From Actinoplanes octamycinicus (GTDB lineage: Bacteria > Actinomycetota > Actinomycetes > Mycobacteriales > Micromonosporaceae), in NCBI RefSeq assembly GCF_014205225.1, contig NZ_JACHNB010000001.1:3515501-3579500 (forward strand): a stretch of 64,000 bases of DNA, given 5' to 3'. A program made the position numbers and the translations under genes. Below are positions 1-9,484 of this stretch, piece after piece; within the stretch, counting starts at the first letter, position 1, and every line of letters starts with the position of its first letter. The notes beneath the pieces were generated by a model. The model had not been told where the DNA came from. It saw only the letters and a program-made list of their open reading frames with translations, and made no database searches.

Positions 1-292
1 GGCGGTGCCGGTCGGGCGGGAGCGATGCCGGGCTGCGCGGACAAAGCGGTGCCGGTCGGGCGGGGGAGATGCCAGGCTGCGCGGACAAAACGGGTGTGGG
101 ACCGCGTAGAAGAAACGGTGCCGTGCAGGCGAGGCGGCGCCGGGCCACGCGGGGCGAAAGTGGGCGCCGGCCGGAAAGCCGGAAAGCCGGAAAAGCAAGC
201 GACCCCAGCCTGAGCCGGGGCCGCAGCAAAAAGACAGCGACGAGACGTCGCGAACGCAGCGACGGAACGCCGCCGCTTGTGGTGCGGACGGA
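1..292. repeat. Gene-free left edge with a short direct repeat
   Basis: No convincing gene is present. A unit of about 44 bp occurs twice, starting near positions 2 and 46; each copy begins with GCGGTGCCGGTCGGGCGGG and ends in a GCGCGGACAAA motif. A short AAAGCCGG iteration lies near 170-200. The rest lies downstream of lipA. Short open frames here have no family resemblance and are not called. Confidence 0.6.
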
Positions 293-1216
293 TCAGCCGC
301 GGGCGTCGAGCGCCTGCTTGTAGAGCCGCCCCGCCCGGTACGACGACCGGACCAGCGGCCCGCTCATCACGCCGGCGAAGCCGATCTGCTCGGCCTCCTC
401 GCGCAGCTCGACGAACTCCTCCGGCTTGACCCAGCGCTCGACCGGGTGGTGCCGCGGCGTCGGCCGGAGGTACTGCGTGATGGTGATCAGCTCGCACCCG
501 GCGGCGTGCAGGTCGCGCAGGGCCGCGGAGATCTCCGACCGCTCCTCGCCCATGCCGAGGATCAGGTTGCTCTTGGTGACCAGGCCGGCCGCGCGGGCCT
601 GGGTGATCACGTCGAGGGAGCGTTCATAGCGGAAGCCGGGGCGGATCCGCTTGAAGATCCGCGGGACCGTCTCGACGTTGTGCGCGAGCACCTCGGGCGC
701 CGCGCCGAACACCTCGGCCAGCTGGGCGGGCTCGGCGTTGAAGTCGGGGATCAGCAGCTCGACACCGCAGCCGGGCTGCAGCTTGTGGATCTGCCGGACG
801 GTCTCCGCGTAGAGCCAGGCGCCGCCGTCGGGCAGGTCGTCCCGGGCGACGCCGGTGACGGTGGCGTAGCGCAGGCCCATGGTGGCGACGGACTCGCCGA
901 CCCGGCGCGGCTCGTCGGCGTCGAACTCGGCCGGCTTACCGGTGTCGATCTGACAGAAGTCGCAGCGGCGGGTGCACTGGTCTCCACCGATGAGGAAGGT
1001 CGCCTCGCGATCCTCCCAGCACTCGTAGATGTTCGGGCAGCCCGCCTCCTGGCAGACGGTGTGCAGGCCCTCTTTCTGCACCAGCCCGCGCATCTGGGTG
1101 TACTCCGGACCCATCTTCGCCTTGACCTTGATCCACGGCGGCTTCCGCTCGATGGGAGTTTCGGCGTTGCGCGCCTCGATGCGCAGCATGCGGCGGCCCT
1201 CGGGAGCAATAGTCAC
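293..1216 (-). CDS. lipA: Lipoyl synthase
   Basis: Radical-SAM enzyme that inserts two sulfurs into octanoyl groups on E2 and H proteins to make lipoyl cofactors; cytosolic. The 307-aa product has the full family length. Cys55, Cys60 and Cys66 form the auxiliary cluster motif that is sacrificed as sulfur donor. Cys81, Cys85 and Cys88 are the CxxxCxxC SAM-cluster motif. The C-terminal LVRSSYRAG segment carries the RSSY signature that caps the auxiliary cluster. The chosen start gives MTIAPEGRR; Met10 is an alternative. lipB lies leftward in the same orientation but is separated by an inserted rightward aspS/beta-propeller pair, and sucB, lpdA and gcvT are nearby. Confidence 0.97.
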   Translation of the reverse strand: MTIAPEGRRMLRIEARNAETPIERKPPWIKVKAKMGPEYTQMRGLVQKEGLHTVCQEAGCPNIYECWEDREATFLIGGDQCTRRCDFCQIDTGKPAEFDADEPRRVGESVATMGLRYATVTGVARDDLPDGGAWLYAETVRQIHKLQPGCGVELLIPDFNAEPAQLAEVFGAAPEVLAHNVETVPRIFKRIRPGFRYERSLDVITQARAAGLVTKSNLILGMGEERSEISAALRDLHAAGCELITITQYLRPTPRHHPVERWVKPEEFVELREEAEQIGFAGVMSGPLVRSSYRAGRLYKQALDARG

Positions 1217-1277
1217 GACCCCGAGATTACGCCGATCCGGGCCGCCCGCAGCGCAGGGGCGACGAGGCTCACGTGAC

Positions 1278-1306
1278 CTGACCTGTGACCGCCGTCACCA
1301 TATGCT
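1278..1306 (+). promoter_or_regulatory. Candidate promoter for the T-box/aspS transcript
   Basis: CTGACC at 1278-1283 and TATGCT at 1301-1306 are separated by 17 bp, a plausible housekeeping-sigma promoter. It would start a leader of about 270 nt, long enough to hold the whole T-box. A second possible -10, TAGACT at 1342-1347, lacks a good -35. This is inferred from sequence only. Confidence 0.35.
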
Positions 1307-1362
1307 GGGAAATCCGGATGCGGGTGGCGGCCGGACCTGATTAGACTGCCCGGCACGGCAGT

Positions 1363-1580
1363 GATGGGACCGAGTAACGCTCCGATCCGCCGGCCGAGAG
1401 AGCCACCAGCAGCTGTGACGGTGGCCCGAGCGCCGGAGCGTGAAGACACCCCGGAGCCGAGCAGTGCAAGAGGCACCCGCGTGTAACGGCGCGGGTGCGA
1501 AGGTGCGGTGGTACCGCGAGGATTCCCGCTCGCCCGCACCTCCCTGGGGCCGCGTTGCAGTCACCAGAGGAGGTAACCGC
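1363..1580 (+). ncRNA. T-box riboswitch with Asp (GAC) specifier, translational type
   Basis: tRNA-sensing leader of aspS. Stem I starts with GATGGGAC (1363-1370). AGTA (1373-1376) faces GAA (1442-1444), the S-turn of the specifier loop, next to an 8-bp helix 1377-1384/1434-1441. The triplet after GAA is GAC (1445-1447) followed by A, an Asp specifier. AGAGAG (1397-1402) and a GCCACC/GGTGGC hairpin with GCTGTGA in the loop give a full apical domain. Stem III is a 9-bp hairpin 1473-1481/1490-1498. The T-box consensus GGTGGTACCGCG lies at 1507-1518, flanked by helices 1501-1508/1534-1541 and 1516-1520/1529-1533. The alternative stem 1538-1543/1569-1574 plus 1544-1547/1564-1567 sequesters the Shine-Dalgarno AGGAGGT and reuses the 3' strand of the first helix, so the two folds are exclusive. 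Confidence 0.93.
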
Positions 1581-1581
1581 C

Positions 1582-2835
1582 ATGCAACGCATCCTCTCCA
1601 CCGAACTGGCGTCCCATCCGTACGAAAAGGTCCTGGTCGAAGGCTGGGTCCATCGGATCCGGCGGCTGAAAGCGGTCTCCTTCCTGATCATCCGGGACGC
1701 GGCCGGGCTGGCCCAGGTGGTGGTGACCGACCCGGCGCAGCTGACCGCGCCGGAGGAGAGCGTCGTCTCGGTCACGGCCACCGTCACCCCGAACGAGCAG
1801 GCGCCGAACGGCGTGGAGCTGACCTCGCCGGAGATCCACGTGCACGCCGCGGTGGACGTACCGTTGCCGTTCGAACTGCATCGACCCGTGCTGACCGCGG
1901 GCCTGCCCGCCCAGCTGGACCACGCGGCGCTGGCGCTGCGGCATCCGGCCCGGCGGGCCGCGCTGCGGATCTCCGCGGCCGCCACCGCCGGGTTCCGCGC
2001 GGCCCTGGAGGCGCAGCGGTTCGTCGAGGTGCACACCCCGAAGATCGTCGAGTCGGCCACCGAGTCCGGCGCGAACGTCTTCCAGCTGGACTACTTCGGC
2101 CGGCCCGGCTATCTCGCCCAGTCGCCGCAGTTCTACAAGCAGATGATGGTCGGGGTCTTCGAGCGGGTCTTCGAGGTCGGGCCGGTGTTCCGGGCGGAGA
2201 ACAGCGACACCGCGCGGCACCTGACCCAATACACCTCGCTGGACGCCGAAATGGGCTTCATCGCCGACCACCGGGACGTGATGGCCGCGCTGACCCGGAC
2301 CCTCGCCGGGATGTTCGGCGCGATCACCGAGCGGACCGGGTTCGCGACGCCCGGGGTGCCGGCCGAGATCCCGGCCGTGCACTTCGCCGAGGCGCTGAAG
2401 ATCGCCGGGGCGCCGGCCGACGAGCCGGACCTGGCCCCGGCGCACGAGCGCGCGCTGGGCGAGTGGGCGCGGCGCGAGCACGGCTCGGAGTTCGTCTTCG
2501 TGACCGGCTACCCGATGCGCAAACGGCCGTTCTACACCCACCCGGACCCGGCGGACCCGGCGTACTCGAACGGGTTCGACCTGCTCTTCCGGGGGTTGGA
2601 GATCGTCACCGGCGGGCAGCGGCTGCACCGGCACGCCGACTACGTCGCCGCGTTGCACGCGGCCGGCGAGCCACTCGCCGCCTATCGGGGCTATCTGGAC
2701 GCTTTCCGGTACGGCATGCCCCCGCACGGCGGCTGGGCGATCGGCCTGGAACGTCTGGTCGCCCGGCTGACCGGGGCGGCGAACGTCCGCGAGGTCACCG
2801 CGTTCCCGAGGGACCCGCACCGGCTCGCGCCGTAG
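1582..2835 (+). CDS. aspS: Archaeal-type (probably non-discriminating) aspartyl-tRNA synthetase
   Basis: Class IIb synthetase that charges tRNA with aspartate; 417 aa, the archaeal/eukaryotic-type length rather than the ~590-aa bacterial AspRS. It has an N-terminal OB-fold anticodon domain (about residues 15-100), a flipping-loop-like LAQSPQFYKQ, class II motif 2 (FEVGPVFRAENS, about 195-210) and motif 3 (GWAIGLERL, from about 384). His24 in GWVH sits where non-discriminating archaeal-type enzymes carry His and discriminating ones carry Trp, so it may also mischarge tRNA-Asn; this is inference. The ATG at 1582 follows AGGAGGT at ideal spacing and is the site controlled by the T-box. A second, bacterial-type aspS elsewhere is expected. 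The gene sits between lipA and lipB. Confidence 0.9.
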   Translation: MQRILSTELASHPYEKVLVEGWVHRIRRLKAVSFLIIRDAAGLAQVVVTDPAQLTAPEESVVSVTATVTPNEQAPNGVELTSPEIHVHAAVDVPLPFELHRPVLTAGLPAQLDHAALALRHPARRAALRISAAATAGFRAALEAQRFVEVHTPKIVESATESGANVFQLDYFGRPGYLAQSPQFYKQMMVGVFERVFEVGPVFRAENSDTARHLTQYTSLDAEMGFIADHRDVMAALTRTLAGMFGAITERTGFATPGVPAEIPAVHFAEALKIAGAPADEPDLAPAHERALGEWARREHGSEFVFVTGYPMRKRPFYTHPDPADPAYSNGFDLLFRGLEIVTGGQRLHRHADYVAALHAAGEPLAAYRGYLDAFRYGMPPHGGWAIGLERLVARLTGAANVREVTAFPRDPHRLAP

Positions 2836-2850
2836 TCGTAGGTTGGGCCC

Positions 2851-4023
2851 GTGCTCATCGACCTCGACGTGGCGCCGGCCCCCGCCCCGGAGCGGGACCG
2901 CCGGATCCCGTGGCGCAAGCTCCGGGGCGCGGCCGCGGCTGCCGTGCTGTTGCTGCTCGGCGGCGCGGCCGCGCCACCCCGGATCGAGGCGTTCCCGCAG
3001 ATCGCCGGCACCTCGGGCCGGGCCGCGATCACCGTCCTGCTCACCCCGGAGGCGCTGTACACCGCGCACCCGGCCGCCGACGAGGGCACCGACCTGGTCG
3101 CCCGGCCGCTGCGGCCGGGCGGCCCGGCCTGGCAGGTCCACCTCCAGCTGATCCCCGGGGCGGATCTCCGGCTGACCCGGTCCGGCGCGGTGCTGGTGGC
3201 CACCGACGAGACCGAGCTGGTGGCGCTCGACCCGGCCACCGGGAAGGAGCGCTGGTCGGCGGCGAGCCCGCCGACCCTGCTCGGCGACCGGGCGCTGCTC
3301 AGCGACTGGGACGACGACGTCGGCGTCATGCGCCTGGCCGACCTGGCGACCGGCCGGATCCTCTGGAGCCGGCCCGCCGAGGCGACCGGCGCGATGCTCG
3401 ACCCGGCCGGGCGCTACCTGCTCACCCTGGACGGCCTGGGCAGCGCGCAGGTGTGGTCGGCGGCCGACGGGCGGCCGCTGGGCAGCCGGGTCGTGGACGA
3501 GGCGATCGACCCGGACGACCCGCTGGCGGTGCTGGCCGGCGACCAGGCCTACGTGCTGGGCCCGACCACGATCACCGCGCTGCGCCTGCCCGACCTGAAG
3601 CTGGCCTGGGCGCAGCCGTCCAGTGTGCTGATGCCGCGCGACGCGGTCCTCTGCGGCGCCCTGCTCTGCGTGCTGGGGGAGCGCGGCCTGACCGCTTTCG
3701 ACCCGCGCACCGGGGCGGTGCGCTGGACCGCGCCCGGGTGGCACGACTACGCCGACGGGGTGGTCCGTTCCCTGGACGGGCGGCTCGCGCTGCTCGACCT
3801 GACGACCGGCGAGGTGCTCCGCAGGCTGGGCCGGGGCGAGGTGACCGACGGCCTGCTGCTGCGCGCGGCCGGTGACCACACCGAGGTCACCGACCTGCGC
3901 ACCGGCCGGCTGTACGGCACGCTGCCGCGGGTGCTGTCCTACGGCTGCACGGCCGTCGACGACCTGGTGGCCTGCCCGGACCGGGGCGCCACCGTCGTCT
4001 TCCGGATCAGAAGAGGGTCGTGA
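2851..4023 (+). CDS. PQQ-like beta-propeller membrane-anchored protein
   Basis: A 390-aa protein of unknown role. The N-terminus is charged (about 1-30), followed by one hydrophobic segment (about residues 28-48, [12 protein letters not shown]), suggesting an uncleaved anchor with an exported body. The rest shows repeated motifs such as [22 protein letters not shown] and [11 protein letters not shown], typical of PQQ/quinoprotein-like beta-propeller blades. No dehydrogenase active-site residues are evident, so a scaffold or binding role is more likely than PQQ enzymology. A GTG start lies 15 bp after aspS, suggesting co-transcription from the T-box leader. Its 3' end overlaps lipB on the opposite strand by 17 bp. 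Confidence 0.75.
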   Translation: MLIDLDVAPAPAPERDRRIPWRKLRGAAAAAVLLLLGGAAAPPRIEAFPQIAGTSGRAAITVLLTPEALYTAHPAADEGTDLVARPLRPGGPAWQVHLQLIPGADLRLTRSGAVLVATDETELVALDPATGKERWSAASPPTLLGDRALLSDWDDDVGVMRLADLATGRILWSRPAEATGAMLDPAGRYLLTLDGLGSAQVWSAADGRPLGSRVVDEAIDPDDPLAVLAGDQAYVLGPTTITALRLPDLKLAWAQPSSVLMPRDAVLCGALLCVLGERGLTAFDPRTGAVRWTAPGWHDYADGVVRSLDGRLALLDLTTGEVLRRLGRGEVTDGLLLRAAGDHTEVTDLRTGRLYGTLPRVLSYGCTAVDDLVACPDRGATVVFRIRRGS

Positions 4024-4636
4024 GGTGCCGCTCGACCACCGGCATCACCTCGGCCACGGTCACCGGCCGGCCCAGCTCGGCGCTGAGTGAGGTGACCCCG
4101 GCGTCGCGGATCCCGCACGGCACGAACCGGTCGAAGGCCGCCAGGTCGCAGTCACAGTTCAGCGCGAAACCGTGCAGCGTGACACCACGGGCCACCCGGA
4201 TGCCGATCTGGGCGATCTTCCGGTCCGGGCCGCCGTCGGTGGCCCGGACCCAGGCGCCGCTGCGGCCCTCGACCCGCTCGGTGGGCACGCCGAACTCGGC
4301 GCAGACGTCGATCAGCAGCTGCTCGACCCGGCGGACATAGGCCACCACGTCGACCGGGTCGGGCAGGCGCAGGATCGGGTAGCCGACCAGCTGGCCGGGA
4401 CCGTGCCAGGTGATCTTGCCGCCGCGGTCGACGTCGACCACCGGGGTGCCGTCCCACGGCCGGTCGGCGGGCTCGGTCCGCTTGCCGGCGGTGAAGACGC
4501 TGGGGTGCTCCAGCAGCAGGATCGTGTCCGGCTGGGCGCCGCTCGCCACGGCCTCGTGCAAACGCTTCTGCTCGTCCCACGCGTCGCGGTAGTCGACCAG
4601 CCCGGGGCGCAGAACGGTGAGTACGGAGGAGGTCAC
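4007..4636 (-). CDS. lipB: Octanoyl-(acyl-carrier-protein):protein transferase
   Basis: Transfers octanoyl from ACP to lipoyl-domain lysines, the step before LipA. The product is 209 aa, usual for actinobacterial LipB. It has the substrate-pocket motif [14 protein letters not shown], the [18 protein letters not shown] motif, and the acyl-intermediate cysteine region [12 protein letters not shown] near the C-terminus with an upstream [16 protein letters not shown] lysine/His region. The GTG start at 4634-4636 gives [12 protein letters not shown]; ribosome binding signals are weak. It lies 32 bp after the membrane protein gene and could be co-transcribed with it. Confidence 0.94.
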   Translation of the reverse strand: MTSSVLTVLRPGLVDYRDAWDEQKRLHEAVASGAQPDTILLLEHPSVFTAGKRTEPADRPWDGTPVVDVDRGGKITWHGPGQLVGYPILRLPDPVDVVAYVRRVEQLLIDVCAEFGVPTERVEGRSGAWVRATDGGPDRKIAQIGIRVARGVTLHGFALNCDCDLAAFDRFVPCGIRDAGVTSLSAELGRPVTVAEVMPVVERHLTTLF

Positions 4637-4668
4637 AGCGGAAAGCCTAGCCCCGTACTCACCGGTAC

Positions 4669-6549
4669 TCAGCGGTCGACCGGGTCCACCCCGCGACGAA
4701 TGCGCCACACCAGCACGTCGTCCACCCGCTCCGGCGGGCCGAGCAGATCGGTGGCGGTGGTCAGCAACGCGTCCCGGAACAGGGTCTGGTGGTCGGAGCC
4801 GGTGATCTCGGCGGGCAGGAAGACCGCGTCCAGGCCCCAGTAGGCGAAGTCGGCCCGGGCCTGCGCCCGGTCCGCGTTGGTCGCCTGGACGACGTAACCC
4901 CACCAGGCGGCGCGCAGGAACATCCAGTCGGTGGCCCGCTGCGGAGCGCCGATCTGGCCCTCCAGTTTCCGGCCGGCCTCGCCCTCGGCCTGCGGGCCGA
5001 GGAAGTAACCGCCCGGGATCCGGAACTGCCGGCCGCCGCGGGCCATCGTGTACGCCTGCCAGCGCTGCCCGTCCGCGGTCACGTTCAGCGCGAACGGCAG
5101 CGCGGAGAGCGTCCCGCCCTCCGGCACGTACCGCTTCCAGGTGCCGTTGGCGATGAACGCCGGCTCCGGCGAGCGGTGCTGGACCCGGACCGGCAGCGGG
5201 AACAGCGGCAGCAGGCTGACCACCACGGCGGCGCAGAGCGCGCCGTGCTGCGCGCCGAGCGGGATCCGCCGGCTGATCAGCTCGTCCAGCAGCAGCGCCA
5301 GCAGGATGCCGAACACCCCGACCACGACCAGCGAGAACCGGACCGGCAGCGCCGAGTCGAACAGCGGCAGGTGCTGGAGGGCGGCGTAGGGCAGCGGGAA
5401 GCTGTACTGATGCTTGTTGATGAACAGCCGCGGACCCCAGGAGAGCACCGCGAAGATCAGCCCGACCAGGCCGACGGCGCGCAGCGTGGCCCGCCGCCCC
5501 GGCGCGACCCGGTTCCGCAGCAGCATGAAGGCGAGGACCATCAGGACCACCATCGGTACGCCGAAGAACGACGTCTCCTCGGTCCGGTTCGGCGCGAGGT
5601 CCTTGTGCAGCCCGATCATCCCGGCCAGCGACCGGTTCGGGTAGGACAGGTACGCCCCGAGGTCCTCGGCGAAGTACTTCTGGTTGAACCCGGTCCCGGA
5701 GAACGTCTGCGGCCCGGCGAAGTGCATGTAGAGCGGGTAGCCGAGCAGCGTCCCGGCCACCACCGCGGTCACCCCGAGCGCCCGCAGCACGGTGCCCAGC
5801 GCGGCCCGCGCCTCGTGCCGCACCGCTTTCGCGCAGGACCAGATCAGCAGGAAGATGCCGCTGGCCAGGGCGGTGTAGAACAGCCCCTCGGCGGCGATCG
5901 AGAAGCCGATCGCGAGCAACAGCCCCAGCTTGATCCCGTTGCGCAGCCAGCGACCCTCCTCGCGCAGCTTGAGCACCTGCCAGATGACCACCGGGGCGAC
6001 CCAGCCGGCGGTCCAGTTCAGGTGGCCGTTGGCGTGCGAGATGAAGCCCGGGGCGAACCCGCAGAACAGCCCGGCCACCGCCGCCGCCCCGGCGTTGCCG
6101 ACCAGCCAGCGGCGCAGGAACAGGTACCACGCGAAGGCGGAGCCGGCCAGGTTCAGGGTCAGCACGGTCACGAAGCTGACCTGCGGGCCGGCCAGGTGGG
6201 TCAGCGGCGTCAGCAGCACCGTGTAGACCGTGATCGAGGTGTTCGCGGCCAGGTTCACGCCGAGCGGCGTGTTCAGCAGGTCGGTGAAGAACGGGTCCGC
6301 GCCGTGCGTGACGGTGTAGTACCCGTACCCCATCAGCCACTCGAAGAAGGCCTGGTCGCCGACGTTGTCGGAGAGCACGTGACGGTACGGGTCCGCCCAT
6401 AGGCCGTGGGTCACGTAGCCCGCCAGGGCGAGCGCGATCAGAGCCACGGTCAGATGAGCCCGCCAGGCGCGCGGCCGGCGGCCGGACGTGGTGACGGGCT
6501 CGGAAGGGGGATCGGCGGACGCTGCTGGGGCGGGGGCGGCTACGGACAT
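4669..6549 (-). CDS. Multi-pass membrane protein, GT-C glycosyltransferase-like
   Basis: A 626-aa integral membrane protein with a short Ala/Pro-rich cytosolic N-terminus (about 1-32), roughly 11-12 hydrophobic segments up to about residue 440, and a C-terminal extracytoplasmic domain. The first loop contains [19 protein letters not shown]; an acidic motif after the first membrane segment is typical of GT-C glycosyltransferases that use polyprenyl-phosphate sugars. Substrate cannot be told from sequence. ATG start with no clear strong ribosome site. It lies upstream of lipB in the same direction, but the functional link to lipoylation is probably only positional. Confidence 0.7.
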   Translation of the reverse strand: MSVAAPAPAASADPPSEPVTTSGRRPRAWRAHLTVALIALALAGYVTHGLWADPYRHVLSDNVGDQAFFEWLMGYGYYTVTHGADPFFTDLLNTPLGVNLAANTSITVYTVLLTPLTHLAGPQVSFVTVLTLNLAGSAFAWYLFLRRWLVGNAGAAAVAGLFCGFAPGFISHANGHLNWTAGWVAPVVIWQVLKLREEGRWLRNGIKLGLLLAIGFSIAAEGLFYTALASGIFLLIWSCAKAVRHEARAALGTVLRALGVTAVVAGTLLGYPLYMHFAGPQTFSGTGFNQKYFAEDLGAYLSYPNRSLAGMIGLHKDLAPNRTEETSFFGVPMVVLMVLAFMLLRNRVAPGRRATLRAVGLVGLIFAVLSWGPRLFINKHQYSFPLPYAALQHLPLFDSALPVRFSLVVVGVFGILLALLLDELISRRIPLGAQHGALCAAVVVSLLPLFPLPVRVQHRSPEPAFIANGTWKRYVPEGGTLSALPFALNVTADGQRWQAYTMARGGRQFRIPGGYFLGPQAEGEAGRKLEGQIGAPQRATDWMFLRAAWWGYVVQATNADRAQARADFAYWGLDAVFLPAEITGSDHQTLFRDALLTTATDLLGPPERVDDVLVWRIRRGVDPVDR

Positions 6550-6579
6550 CAGCCGCAGGTTAGCAGCGAGAGCTGTAGT

Positions 6580-7479
6580 TCAGCGGCCGATCGCGGGTTC
6601 CGGTCGCAAAGCCGCCTGCAGAGCGGACGCGATGTCCGGGTATGCCCAGGAGAATCCGGCGTCGCGCAGCACTCCGGGCACCGCCCGCTGACTGTGCCGC
6701 AACTCGCCGCCGAGCTCGCCGAGCGCCAGATCGAGCACCGGACCGGGCACCGAGAGCAGCGCCGGGCGGTGCACCGCGGCGGCCAGCGTCCGGGTGAACG
6801 CGGCGTTGGTGCACTGCTCGGCGGAGACCAGGTTGACCGGCCCGGCCAGGTCCTCGCGGTCCAGCAGGAACTCGGTCGCGCCCAGCCAGTCGCCCAGCGC
6901 GATCCAGGCCATCCACTGCCGCCCGCTGCCCAGCCGCGCCCCGCCGCCCAGCTTGAAGAGCGGCAGCAGCGGTTTCAGCGGCGCGCCGGTCCGGTCCAGC
7001 ACCGGCGCGGTGCGCAGCAGCACGACCCGGGTGCCGGCGTCCTCGGCGGGCCGGGCGGCGGCCTCCCAGACCCGGCACAGGTCGGCCAGGAAGGTGCTGC
7101 CGGCCGGCGCCTCCTCGGTGACCTCCTGGTCGCCGGTGTCGCCGTACCACCCCACCGCGGAGGCCTGCAGCAGCGTGCGCGGGCGGTCGGCGGCCGGCAG
7201 TCTGGCGATGGTCCGGGCGATCGTGTCGGTGGTGTTCACCCGGCTGGACCGCAGCACCCGCTTGTAGTTGGCGGTCCAGCGCTGCGCCCCGATGTTCGCC
7301 CCGGCCAGGTTGACCACCGCGTCCGCGCCGGCCAGCGCGTCCGGGTCGAGCCGGCCCTGCCCCGGGTCCCAGGTGGCCGGCTGCCGGACCAGCCGGTGCA
7401 CGTCGTGGCCGCTCTGCCGCAGCCGATCGGCGAGCCGGGTGCCGAGAAAGCCGGACGCACCGGCCATGACGATCCGCAT
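6580..7479 (-). CDS. TIGR01777-family NAD(P)-binding epimerase-like protein
   Basis: A 299-aa extended short-chain dehydrogenase/reductase. The Rossmann motif GASGFLG spans residues 7-13. VNLAGANIGAQRW, SAVGWYG and the C-terminal DUF1731-like region (LSVPGPVLDLALGELG...QRAVPGVL) are signatures of the YfcH/TIGR01777 group, whose substrate is unknown. The same family lies next to sucB and lipB in mycobacteria (from memory). It is 86 bp downstream of sucB, with a terminator between. Confidence 0.9.
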   Translation of the reverse strand: MRIVMAGASGFLGTRLADRLRQSGHDVHRLVRQPATWDPGQGRLDPDALAGADAVVNLAGANIGAQRWTANYKRVLRSSRVNTTDTIARTIARLPAADRPRTLLQASAVGWYGDTGDQEVTEEAPAGSTFLADLCRVWEAAARPAEDAGTRVVLLRTAPVLDRTGAPLKPLLPLFKLGGGARLGSGRQWMAWIALGDWLGATEFLLDREDLAGPVNLVSAEQCTNAAFTRTLAAAVHRPALLSVPGPVLDLALGELGGELRHSQRAVPGVLRDAGFSWAYPDIASALQAALRPEPAIGR

Positions 7480-7520
7480 GGTCCCACCCTTTCCCGAAAG
7501 AGATTCAGATCAAAACAGAA

Positions 7521-7549
7521 CTGGGGTACGCCACAGTGGCGCACCCCAG
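7521..7549 (-). terminator. Intrinsic terminator of sucB
   Basis: 13-bp stem 7521-7533/7537-7549 with a 3-nt loop; on the minus strand the single irregular pair is a G-U wobble. Reading leftward it is followed by a T-rich run (TTCTGTTTTGATC). It lies just after the sucB stop codon. Confidence 0.75.
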
Positions 7550-7565
7550 CAATGTCTTACCGGTG

Positions 7566-9386
7566 TCAGAGCCCGAGGTCGGCCTCGAAGTGCCCGGCCT
7601 CCAGGCGCTCCTTCAGCGTGCCCAGGAAGCGGGCGGCGTCCGCGCCGTCCACGATCCGGTGGTCGTAGCTGAGCGCCAGGTAGACCATCGACCGCGGCGC
7701 GATGATCTCGCCGAGGTTCGGGTCGTTGACGATCACCGGGCGCTTGACCACCGCGCCCAGGCCGAGGATGCCGACCTGCGGCTGGTTGATGATCGGGGTG
7801 TCGAAGAGGGCGCCCCGGCTGCCGGTGTTGGTCAGCGTGAAGGTGCCGCCGCCGATCTCGTCCGGCCCGATCTTGTTGTTGCGGGTGCGGTCCGCGAGGT
7901 CCGCGATCCGCTTGGCCAGCCCGGCCAGGTTGAGGTCGCCGGCGTCCTTGATCACCGGGACGACCAGGCCCTTCGGCGCGTCCACCGCGATGCCCAGGTG
8001 CTCGGCGCCGTGGTAGGTGACCGTGCCGGCCTCGACGTCGATCGACGAGTTGACCACCGGGTGCTGCTGCAGCGCCTCGACCGTGGCCAGCGCGAAGAAC
8101 GGCAGGAAGGTCAGCTTCACGCCGTGCTTGGCCTGGAAGTCGGCCTTCGCCTTGTTCCGCAGCGTCGCGATCTTGGTGACGTCCACCTCGACGACCGTGG
8201 TGAGCTGCGCCGAGATCTGCAGCGACTCGACCATGCGGCGCGCGATGGTGGCCCGGATCCGGGTCAGCTTCTCGGTGCGGCCGCGCAGCGGGCTCGGCTC
8301 GGCCTTCGCCTTGGCCGGGGCCTCGGCGGCGGCCGGGGCAGCGGCGGCGGGCGCCGGCGCGGCGGCCTGGGCCTTGGCCGCGGCCGCCTTCTCGGCGGCG
8401 TCGAGCACGTCCTGCTTGCGGATCCGGCCTCCGACGCCGGTCCCGGTCAGCGAGGCGAGGTCCACGCCCTTCTCCGCGGCCAGCTTGCGGACCAGCGGGG
8501 TGACGTAGCCGGCGTCGCCGGCGCCGTTCGCCTTGACCGTCTCGGCGGCCGGCGCGGCCGGCTGCGCGGGAGCGGACGGGGCCGGCTGCTTGGTCTCCGC
8601 GGCCGGGGCCGGGGTCGCGTAGGACTCGCCGACCGGCGCGGACTCCGCCTTCGGCTGGGCCTGCTGCGGCGCGGGCGCCGGCTTCGACTCGACCTGCGGG
8701 GCCGGCTTCGACTCCACCTGCGGCGCGGGCGCCGGCTTCGACTCGGCCGCCGGCGCGGACGACGCCGAGCCGACGATCGCGAGCACGCCACCGACCTCGG
8801 CGGTCTCGTCCTCCGGGACCCGGATCTCCAGCAGCGTGCCGGCCACCGGCGACGGGATCTCGGTGTCGACCTTGTCGGTGGAGACCTCGAGCAGCGGCTC
8901 GTCCACCTCGACGGTGTCGCCGACCGCCTTGAGCCAGCGGGTGACGGTGCCCTCGGTGACGCTCTCGCCGAGCGCCGGCATCGTCACCTCGGTGCCCTCG
9001 GCGGAGCCGCTCGCCGTCTGCGGCGCGGGGGCCTCCTCCTCGACCGGCTTCTCGGTCGACGGGGTGGTCGGGGCCGGCGGCTCCGGCTCCTCCTGGGCCT
9101 GCTCCTGCTCCTGGGCCGGCGCGGGGGCGGACGAACCGGCGTCCTCACCCTCGCCCGCGATGACGGCCAGCTCGCTGCCGACCTCCGCGGTCTCGTCCTC
9201 GCCGACCACGATGCGGGAGAGCACACCCGCGGCGGGCGACGGGATCTCCGTGTCGACCTTGTCGGTGGAGACCTCGAGCAGCGGCTCGTCGATCTCGACG
9301 CGCTCGCCCTCCTGCTTGAGCCAGCGCGTGACGGTGCCCTCGGTGACGCTCTCACCCAGCCGCGGCATGGTTACCGATGTCGGCAT
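7566..9386 (-). CDS. sucB: 2-oxoglutarate dehydrogenase E2 (dihydrolipoyl succinyltransferase)
   Basis: Core acyltransferase of a 2-oxoacid dehydrogenase complex; in Actinobacteria this E2 can serve both pyruvate and 2-oxoglutarate dehydrogenase. The 606-aa product has two lipoyl domains (about 1-76 and 132-208), each with a [12 protein letters not shown] motif; Lys43 and about Lys171 are lipoylation sites. Ala/Pro-rich linkers follow, then an E3-binding domain (about 289-330, [17 protein letters not shown]) and the catalytic domain with HRIVDG (near 577). ATG with AAGGAG about 11 bp upstream. lpdA (E3) lies just upstream in the same direction, and lipA/lipB, which modify it, are close. Confidence 0.96.
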   Translation of the reverse strand: MPTSVTMPRLGESVTEGTVTRWLKQEGERVEIDEPLLEVSTDKVDTEIPSPAAGVLSRIVVGEDETAEVGSELAVIAGEGEDAGSSAPAPAQEQEQAQEEPEPPAPTTPSTEKPVEEEAPAPQTASGSAEGTEVTMPALGESVTEGTVTRWLKAVGDTVEVDEPLLEVSTDKVDTEIPSPVAGTLLEIRVPEDETAEVGGVLAIVGSASSAPAAESKPAPAPQVESKPAPQVESKPAPAPQQAQPKAESAPVGESYATPAPAAETKQPAPSAPAQPAAPAAETVKANGAGDAGYVTPLVRKLAAEKGVDLASLTGTGVGGRIRKQDVLDAAEKAAAAKAQAAAPAPAAAAPAAAEAPAKAKAEPSPLRGRTEKLTRIRATIARRMVESLQISAQLTTVVEVDVTKIATLRNKAKADFQAKHGVKLTFLPFFALATVEALQQHPVVNSSIDVEAGTVTYHGAEHLGIAVDAPKGLVVPVIKDAGDLNLAGLAKRIADLADRTRNNKIGPDEIGGGTFTLTNTGSRGALFDTPIINQPQVGILGLGAVVKRPVIVNDPNLGEIIAPRSMVYLALSYDHRIVDGADAARFLGTLKERLEAGHFEADLGL

Positions 9387-9410
9387 CTTTCCCCAAACTC
9401 CTTAACGCCA

Positions 9411-9470
9411 ATGAGGCTTGTTCACGACGGTCGAGACGTACCCACGACGCTTATCGTGAATAAGCCTCAT
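9411..9470 (-). promoter_or_regulatory. Stem-loop between lpdA and sucB
   Basis: Arms 9411-9427 and 9454-9470 match over 16 of 17 positions, with a 26-nt loop. The structure fills most of the 98-bp gap after the lpdA stop and ends about 6 bp before the sucB AAGGAG. It could be a partial terminator, an mRNA processing or stabilising element, or a protein site. No T-run follows it on the minus strand, so simple termination is less likely. Confidence 0.6.
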
Positions 9471-9484
9471 CGAAGCGATCTGAT

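Noticed and set aside
12..292. Small frames at the left edge
   Set aside because: Composition is biased, repeats explain them, and no family resemblance or ribosome site is seen.
1445..1447. AAC (Asn) rather than GAC (Asp) as T-box specifier
   Set aside because: The triplet directly after the S-turn GAA is GAC followed by a purine; no AAC lies in the specifier position.
1440..3879. Very long frames overlapping aspS on both strands
   Set aside because: Arg/Pro/Gly/Ala-rich shadow readings of a high-GC gene; the aspS frame has full family motifs and the T-box points to it.
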